Assembly: GCA_021018815.1 (NCBI GenBank)
Contig: JAITYX010000003.1
Coordinates: forward strand, 7,748,501-7,812,500
From: Talinum fruticosum
Taxonomy: Eukaryota; Streptophyta; Magnoliopsida; Caryophyllales; Talinaceae
DNA length: 64,000 nucleotides
Direction of reading: 5' to 3'
In this document: in pieces, positions 57,421-64,000 of the stretch
How positions within the stretch are numbered: the first letter of the stretch is position 1
How the letters are laid out: each line of letters opens with the position of its first letter
Notes under the pieces: generated by a model
Database searches by the model: none
Told to the model about the DNA's origin: nothing
The model's input: the letters and a program-made list of their open reading frames with translations, nothing else
Program-made: the position numbers and the translations under genes

Positions 57421-57886
57421 TCCCAAAGTTCAAAAATAATCAATGAATGGCCCTTGCTTGAAACTAGTAACATGTTTCTTTTGAACTATACTTTCACTTA
57501 TGTTGTTCAGCTCCCTTTGAGTCTCCGGAATTTAAAGCCCTTAGTCCACTCTTTGCTCGTTTAACCTCTACGTTTACTATTCTCTCGTACAATCCTTGGC
57601 AGTCTTCGATAGGTCACTATCGAGTTAATGTCGAATATAATAGGCCAAGCCTTCCTTAGGCCTTTAACATCTTCGCTTTATCAATAATGGCTAGGTCCGA
57701 GTCATACCTAAATAACTCCATAAATTTATTGGCATACCCCACTACCATCATTTGTAGTCTATTTTTAACTCTAAGAATCCCCATTCTTTTTGTCCACGAA
57801 TTGCAGTGGGTAAAATTTAACTCTAACTCTTCCGGAAAGTTATCCCAAGTGAACTCACAACCTCCTTTTTCATTGTGCTTCACCAT
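57421..57886 (-). pseudogene. gag of element K
   Basis: A frame from 57886 to 57656 contains FTWDNFPEELELNF and GYANKFMELFRYDSDLAIID, matching the Ty3 gag pattern WxxFxxxF...SVxEYxxKFxELxRYAPxLV. Downstream, IIFDINSIVTYRRLPRIVREN continues the gag end in another frame. No zinc knuckle seen. Confidence 0.75.
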
Positions 57887-58640
57887 ATGTCCACTGCAAT
57901 AATGTATCCCTATACTTCTTTTCCCTCAGGTGCAAATATCTTTTCCCTCTCCGATGAGTTAAGTTGCTCCCAACTTCTAATATAAAACATATTTAGGTAA
58001 CTCACGCTTTCATTGTGCTTATATAATAAGCAACACCCAATTGCATGTTAGATTATCATTCTCTCGAGATTCTTATCGATTGAGGAATCCTCGATCAAAG
58101 GAACTCTCAAGGCTTATTCGGATGTCGGGTTTGCTTTCTAATTCCAACTTAAAGGTAACATAGGGGATTTCCTTAAGAGAGTTTGGTATTTTCTAAAAAT
58201 TTTGGCGAGTTCCGTTTGTAATATGGCCTATCCCATAAATTTAAAGTTTCAAAACCCTGCATAAAAACCACAATATCACTCAACGAGCCACACGCTCGGA
58301 GTACACGACTCAACGGCCACACGCCGGAGTACAACCAATATACATTAAAGCTTAAAACCACCCAAATGGCTCATAATACATCCGAAACAAAATTCATGAA
58401 CTTAATTACAAGCTACAAAACTTAAAAGCATATGAAATGCATGTCGGCAACTTAAGTCATTACGTACATTGTTTATACTTAGCATCACCCAAAAGTATAT
58501 ACCTCAATTCAATATTAGTTACACCATATCCACAAATCCCAAATGACAACTTGAGGGAATAATAATAGCCACGTAATTTTCCTAAAGGTCAAATCATGAC
58601 ATCTTAAAATCCTATTGCTCACGAGTGATTTCTAAACCTT
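57887..58640 (-). other. Leader region of element K with a GTGTG-loop hairpin pair
   Basis: Between primer site and gag. Minus strand: hairpins at 58309-58329 (core CGGCGTGTGGCCG) and 58279-58301 (core CGAGCGTGTGGCTCG), 7 nt apart, followed by ATAGGCCATATTACAAACGG and AACTCGCCAAAATTTTT. The same arrangement occurs in LTR E and LTR L. Confidence 0.6.
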
Positions 58641-58652
58641 GGCTCGATACCA
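58641..58652 (-). other. Primer binding site of element K (tRNA-Met type)
   Basis: The minus strand reads TGGTATCGAGCC four bases after the LTR end, the same CGAG form of TGGTATCAGAGC as in element A. Confidence 0.8.
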
Positions 58653-58656
58653 CAAC

Positions 58657-61356
58657 CGTAACGCCCCCAATCACCATTACTTAATAATCCCCGATTAGAG
58701 AAAATGAAGTATGGTCGCAGCTGAAGTTAACGACCGGAGGCGTTACCGCCGTCCTAAGAATAGGACCGAGGCTAAATAGAATGTATATAAGGAGGCTTGC
58801 TTCAATTACTTACGCTTGTAGAGGTCTCGATAAGAGTAAATATTGGTGTCCCAAAGAGTTAAATTATACCACATCATTAAACCAACTCCCAACATACATT
58901 TCTGTCACATTTTATACATTATGCAAACCCCGCAACGGACTATCCGAAAATATGCCATATGTAATACCTTCCAAGGGCAAACCCAAAACCCGATGTGGAG
59001 AATAATCACCGTGAGCTTCTAGGTCCATCACATATCGGTGATAACGATATTTCCAGCTAAGTTTTGCTTGCGGCGGGCCTCCTAGGCAATGAGTCTGTTC
59101 ACACATGCTTTCCCTAAAAACAAAGACAAGTAAAGTATTTGGAAGGGTGAGTCGAAACTCGATACGAACATTCCTGCACTGTAAAATAACTTTGAAGAAT
59201 ATATTGATTGAGCGCGCACATTTCAATTCATTTTAGTTTGAAATCGGGGGAGAGAATATAAGTAAAACTTTCTTGCTCGGTTATTATCCGAAAGTGGAAC
59301 CCCTTGATAATTGATACGATCTTAGTAAGGTGCACACCTCCCGGGCCGACCGAGAACCCGAGTTGAAGCCGCGCGGGTTGGGCATAAGCCCCGATGATTG
59401 ATAATTGATGGGCATAAGCCCCGATAATTGATGATTGAGCGGGGACCACTTGATTAGGTGGCAAAACTTGATTTGCAATTGATTCATTATTAATTATATA
59501 TATATGAGAAATGTTAAGATTTGATGAAACATGTGAGTTTTCGAAAGGTACGAGCAATGAACGTACTCGAATTGAGAATATTTGTTTCTCCCCTTTTGCG
59601 TAAATTTGAGTCGACAGCCGCTCGGCAATGAAGTGGCCTTATTTCTGTTTAAAATGGATTTCTAGGGTTAATAATGTTTTCTTGAGTTTTAATGTTTGAG
59701 TTTGTATAAGCTTTAACAATTTATTTCATTTTCTATATTCGTATGAAGATCGATTAAACTAATGTTTATATCACTTAGCTTTACTGCGTTTATTGAATAT
59801 AATTCATATTAATTAAAGAAGTTGATTAGGCTAACTAGGTATTCGATGATTTTGGTGTAATTCAATTTGTTAGCGGCTTTGGATTGAAAATAGTATATAT
59901 AAATATACATGCCCAAACACTTATTTTTAATTCATTCCTCACTTATCGAATTTAAGCCCATAGCTAAGCGATTATTCAGTCTAATGACGCCTTTCCATAG
60001 GTAGGCCTTATAATTACCCAAATTGCTCAAAATTTCATTCATATACCAACTTAAGGTCATGAGCCTTATTCTCACAATAACATTCACATTCACAATCGCA
60101 ATTAGGCAACCTAATACTCAATTATTTTCCATGCATGTATACTTGTACATTATCGAATTTCAACTTCTACGCACACCTTCTCCTTCGTTTGCTAAATCAT
60201 TTCCAAAACGTAATAGTTCCACCAAATTGTTCCATTCGCTAATAAACCTCCTCAATCTCATTTGTCAATTCATAATTTCCCAAAAAGAATCACATTTATT
60301 CACATTCGTGCAATCAATTCACCACAACACCAAACCTAAATCCTCCACGCTAATTCGAATTTTCCCCAAATTAATCTTTAAGTTTACTACACAAACATGT
60401 CTATAAATCCGATAATTCAATTTCACAACTACAACAATTGAGTAAATGACAAACCGTAATAATTTAGGGTTTGAGGTTTTACCTTCGAATTCACGGAGGA
60501 GGAGTCAAGGAGAGGATTTTGGGGTGCTCGGTTGCTCCGGCGAGCGTGGGGCAGCACCGGCGTCGAGCTCGACGGCCGTGCTGCGGGTGGTGGTTGGCGG
60601 CAGAATGGGTTGCCGCGGTGGGGAGGCAGGGCAACCGCCCGTGCGCGAGCGACAGCCGAAAGAGAGGGAGAGCGGTGGCGAGTGAGGTGTCGGCGTCTCC
60701 CGACGTCGCCGGCGTCGGCTTCGGCCGGTGTTGGAGGCGCCCGATGGCCGGGAGCAGGCCGCAGACGGAGGCAGAGGAAAGAGCAGAGGCGCGCGAGGGA
60801 GAGAGAGCCATCGCGCGAGAGTGTGAGAGGGCGCCGCCGGCGGCGCCTAGCGCCGGCTTCGGCCGGCGTTAGTGGCGTCCGGCGGCCGGGCCGTGAGCCG
60901 GCCACAACAGAGCGAGAGGCGAGAGGGGGATGAAGGAGGGAACCAGAGGAAGCAGGGGAAAGGGAAGAACGAAGGAACACGGAGAGAGAGGATGAGCCCG
61001 AACCTTTTTTAAGTCGTCTAACATATTCCGGAGAATTCTTTCTCCGGATTTTTCTTTAGAAAAATCTAATTTCGTCATTTTATTATTTTGATTTATTCCC
61101 TTATTTACTTATTTTGATTTCTTTTATTGTTACTTTTAATTTTGTTTTTAATAACGATGTTCACAAATTAAAATCTTATTATGAGATTTTTATTAGGGCC
61201 ACTTCGTCGCCTTAGCCGCATAACATACGGATAAAAATAGTTTAAATATAAGATATCGAATTGAAGTGCACGCGCTCAATTATATAAATAGTGTAATTAG
61301 TAAAATAAATAATGTGATTTAAAATAAATAATGTGATTTAGGGTCGGGTTGTTATA
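58657..61356 (-). repeat. 5' LTR of element K
   Basis: Minus strand: start at 61356 (GTTATA on the plus strand where GTTACA is expected), end GGGGGCGTTACG at 58657. It matches 52589-55290 throughout; many differences are one-base indels at CCG, CGG or CAG sites. It contains the same AT-rich and GC-rich (60490-60985) parts and the same 127-codon frame (60023-60406). Confidence 0.9.
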
Positions 61357-61707
61357 GTAAGTTGGTAAGTTAGTATCTTGCGTGTCTTAAGCGTGTGTGA
61401 TCCGAATCACATGTTATGAATGAATAGTGAACTTACGTGTTGTTTGTTAATGAATTAATGTGCAAAGTAAAACCAGGGGTTGGGTTTGGGTTATTCATTG
61501 GGCTCGTGGAGCTCATGACCTCATCAACATTTCAGGTACGTAAGTAAGACTCTCGGAGTGGCTTTTGGCTTTTAGAAATAGCAAACGGATAGGTGATGTC
61601 GGACTTACTACATGTTTTTCTCGTCTTCTTATTTGTAAAGATGTTTGTAAAGATCGATTGTATGTGAACTTAAGTTTGACTATGAATATAAAAGCCCTAT
61701 GTGAATA

Positions 61708-61768
61708 CTCCGAGCGTGTGGCTCGTTGATTTCGTGTTATGGATGCTCCGAGCGTGTGGCTCATTGAG
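61708..61768 (+). promoter_or_regulatory. GTGTG-loop hairpin pair in LTR L
   Basis: Core CGAGCGTGTGGCTCG at about 61711-61725 and CGAGCGTGTGGCTCA at about 61749-61763, followed by GGGATTAGCCATATTGCAG and AACTCGCCGAAATTTT. Confidence 0.55.
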
Positions 61769-61997
61769 TTTATGAATGTGTTTCGTACAGGGTTAAGGCT
61801 TTAAGCCTATGGGATTAGCCATATTGCAGATGAAACTCGCCGAAATTTTCAGAAATCCTTTGAAAACCTAGAAACACAGCTTCCGCCAATCTAAGAAAGA
61901 GTTATTAACCCTAAGTTGAGATCTTAAGTAGTCTTAAAGATTCCTCTCGAGAGAACCCCGGCATGTAATACTCCTAGGATAGGTTTTGGGTGTTACA

Positions 61998-62150
61998 GAC
62001 GTCAATCTCCAAGGGAGCGTCCTTTTGTGGAGGTAAAAATTTGACTTTTTAGCTCCTATAAGCTCATTTTTAATTTGACATCAATCTCTCGAGGGAGCGT
62101 CCCTTTGTGGAGGTAAAAACGTGATTTTTAGCCCCCAGCAGGCCAAGTCT
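61998..62150. repeat. 79-80 bp tandem repeat, right part
   Basis: Continues the fifth unit (GACGTCAATCTCC) and two further units beginning TTTTTAGCTCCTATAAGCTC (62043) and TTTTAGCCCCCAGCAGGCC (about 62127). The array decays after that. Confidence 0.8.
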
Positions 62151-62491
62151 AGTCATTTGCGAATTTTTAATTATTTTTATTTCACAACCTCAAAATCCAA
62201 CTCTCGATCGCCGACCCCCAAACCCGATTCCCGACTCAACTCAAGACAACTCTCGAGCAAATATCCAACCCCCAATTCCCAGCTAACCCTTAACCGATTC
62301 CCTAATGCCACTACCTTAAAATTTTCCCGATTTCTTAAACCTCGTCCTTTTCGGCTCCAGCGAAGCCCCCCCAAAATCAGCTCCCTCCCCCACCACGTGA
62401 CCCCAACCCCATGTTCCCCCTCTTACCAACTCCCTCCCCACGTCAACACCCCCAAAACCCATTTTTATTCTCCTTACAAACCCCCTCCTAA
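62151..62491. other. Pyrimidine/A-rich unassigned stretch
   Basis: Rich in AACCC, CCAACCCCC and CCGATTCCC words. A frame of 127 codons (62121-62504) is of low complexity (P, S, N, R) and has no known domain. I see no gene. Confidence 0.4.
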
Positions 62492-62996
62492 GAACATCTC
62501 GTAGTTGATGAACCCGTTAAACTCACTTAGTGGGGCATATAGTAACACATTCCCCAGTGGTCTCCTTTTCTCTTTCCAAAATCCTTACTTCCACGATGTA
62601 AGGTCCGCACACTTAAATAATTCACATGTAACCCACTCTTCAATGTATTTAATTAGTTTACCTCTTTTTTTTAGAGTATTGTTTATTTTAATAATATATA
62701 TAAAATTTTTTGGTGCACTATGAAAATTGAAATTAATAATTTTATGTAGGATTATTTTTTAAATAAATGATACAATAATATTAAAATGTTATTAAACAAA
62801 AAAATACAATGATAATAACCATGCTATTACAATAGTTCAACATGTAAATTTAGAAAAGAAATAAAATAAAAATTTACAATAATAATAATTTATTACAATA
62901 ATAGCAATGACATGCGCGGCATTGTGGGTAACCAAGCCTCACTAATCACCCCACGTCATCCGTTCGGGACGTGCTCGTGGGTAGCTGCAGATGCTC
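62492..62996. mobile_element. Candidate PIF/Harbinger-type MITE
   Basis: The left end GAACATCTCGTAGTTGATG and the inverted right end GAGCATCTGCAGCTACCC are similar, and TAA flanks both (62489-62491 and 62997-62999). The interior is AT-rich with no coding. The ends have diverged, so this is a candidate. Confidence 0.55.
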
Positions 62997-63179
62997 TAAA
63001 AACTTGAGAACACCAGCCCAAAATCCTTAACATTAATTATTTTTGCTTTAAAACTTTTATTGACATATTATATTTTTTAATTATTTTTCTGGGAAATATT
63101 TCCTATCAATTTTATGCATAAAAAGATCAAGTTCAAGCGAACGGACAACTACCAACTTTGCTATTTTGTGAAAATATCA
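62997..63179. other. AT-rich unassigned DNA
   Basis: No feature recognised. Confidence 0.4.
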
Positions 63180-63460
63180 ACCCAACTTTGGGGGTAGAAA
63201 GTGCGGACTATATTGGACCGAAAATACTTGCCCATTTTGGACTAAAAATTGACAACTCTTTTGGATAAAAATATCAAATCATTTTTGAGTAAAAAATGCC
63301 GACTCCTTTCAGTTAAAAATGTCAACCCGTTTCGAATTGAACAAATGGTGACTTCTTTGGATCACATCATCCCATTACGAAGTGAAAAATGGCGAGATAA
63401 TATTAGCTCCACTTTAGTCAAGAAATGTCGAACCCACTTTGGGTGAAAATGTGTCAACAC
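63180..63460. repeat. Degenerate short tandem repeat (about 23-28 bp)
   Basis: About ten decayed units of the form CAACTCxTTTTGGxTAAAAATx, for example ACAACTCTTTTGGATAAAAA (63252) and CGACTCCTTTCAGTTAAAAA (63299). Units differ in length and sequence. Confidence 0.65.
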
Positions 63461-64000
63461 CACGTCAGGCTTAAATATGTCGGCTCTTTAGTGTAGACTT
63501 TCGTAGGGTGCCTCCGATTGTTCCTACGTCATGATTTTACGTTGAGGGTCCACATTAGCTCCTTGTTTACCCCCAAACTTGATTACAAAAAGTGTCGTTT
63601 AGCGGTGAACACTCATCAATGGGTATGACCTTAGCGTCTTGGGGCTAAAAGTATGAAGGGTTACAATAATGACTGTGTGTGTTAGAGGCTAAAGCATATT
63701 CTTCTTCAATTTGATGTGATTTCGAAGAGAAAAATATGAGCACCCGATTGAGCTGTGCTGGAGACTAGAGAGAGCAATAGTAGCACGTAGGCATGGCTAG
63801 TCAAGTCGAGGTTTACTAAGGGTATACTTTGGGACAATTTCTTCCGGCCTAATTCTTTAAAGGCGTTGAGCTTGTGCCTTTTTCTCGGTGGCTTAGAGTT
63901 TTAATGATGTCCATTAGGGATCATCTATGACCCTATGGATCTTCACTTGACAAGCGACGTATGCTCCTCTTTTTATCGTTCAAGGGGTTTTCTTTTGATG
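63461..64000. other. Unassigned LTR-like DNA at the right edge
   Basis: Contains GTCTTGGGGCTAAAAGTATG (about 63637), resembling the TTGGGACTAAA-type words at 50630 and 50757, so it probably belongs to the same underlying repeat. No coding signal. Confidence 0.35.

Larger units (their letters stand above)
52589..61356 (-). mobile_element. Element K: Ty3/gypsy element with long, similar LTRs and decayed interior
   Basis: Minus orientation. The TSD GTAAG is perfect (52584-52588 and 61357-61361). 5' LTR 58657-61356, primer site 58641-58652, gag, RT and integrase remnants, polypurine tract, 3' LTR 52589-55290. Domain order after gag (RT before integrase) marks Ty3/gypsy. The interior is only 3.4 kb, with many stops and a rearranged RT, while the LTRs differ at roughly 60 sites in 2.7 kb (my count by eye). 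Confidence 0.88.
51546..61997 (+). mobile_element. Solo LTR L, split by element K
   Basis: Begins TTAATACCC (expected TGTAATACCC) and ends GGGTGTTACA, with GACAT (51541-51545) and GACGT (61998-62002) as a TSD with one mismatch. Its two halves are 51546-52588 and 61362-61997; the tandem repeat continues on both sides. About 1.68 kb without K. The right half carries a GTGTG-loop hairpin pair. No coding region. Confidence 0.78.

Noticed and set aside
62121..62504. Pro/Ser/Asn-rich frame of 127 codons
   Set aside because: Low-complexity C/A-rich DNA that runs into a MITE end; no domain or start context.
1..64000. tRNA or rRNA genes
   Set aside because: The only tRNA-related words are primer binding sites next to LTRs; no cloverleaf or rRNA sequence was recognised.

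Overview
The window is nuclear DNA of a seed plant, probably a eudicot. It is AT-rich and made almost entirely of long-terminal-repeat (LTR) retrotransposons of typical plant lineages, plus a few small DNA transposons. I find no intact cellular gene, tRNA, rRNA or CRISPR array. Nearly every open frame is a fragment of a decayed retrotransposon polyprotein or lies in LTR DNA. The layout is a deep stack of insertions, most of which can be ordered by exact boundaries and target-site duplications (TSDs). The letters below are my own labels.

About 1-40.65 kb: the base layer is an old minus-strand Ty1/copia element of Sirevirus (SIRE/Maximus) type, element F. Its 5' LTR is at 39234-40652, followed on the minus strand by gag, linker, protease, integrase, RT/RNase H and an env-like ORF. 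F is interrupted by a hAT-like non-autonomous transposon (37160-38127), a large Ty3-type solo LTR E (30456-36455, itself carrying an Athila-type solo LTR I at 31477-33676), a solo LTR N (26755-28847), a plus-strand Sirevirus G (16991-23987, TSD GATGG) and a plus-strand Sirevirus B (before base 1 to 16583). G contains an inverted relative H with a further solo LTR D inside it. B is split inside its reverse transcriptase by the complete Sirevirus A (370-11694, TSD CAAGT).

About 40.65-64 kb: the base layer is unassigned sequence with a Ty3 gag remnant and a 79-80 bp tandem-repeat block. It contains a gag-only Athila element J (42001-49976, minus, with a Tourist-like MITE in one LTR) and a solo LTR L (51546-61997). 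L is split by a minus-strand Ty3/gypsy element K (52589-61356, TSD GTAAG) with two closely similar 2.7 kb LTRs and a degraded, rearranged interior. A MITE-like element and a short degenerate repeat array lie near the right edge.

The most interesting signals are non-coding. All seven Sirevirus LTRs that cover the site carry a 61-nt cassette of two 28-nt hairpins (8-bp stem, 12-nt loop) separated by exactly 5 nt, with compensatory stem changes between copies. A second tandem hairpin pair with a GTGTG loop recurs in three Ty3-type sequences. Clusters of CAACGG/CCGTTG words sit just upstream of TATA boxes, both in the LTRs and before the env-like ORF. Single-base differences between sister LTRs are concentrated at CHG-type sites (CCG/CTCG, CGG/CGAG, CAG/CGAG), which may be consensus error at methylated cytosines and would make some apparent frameshifts doubtful.
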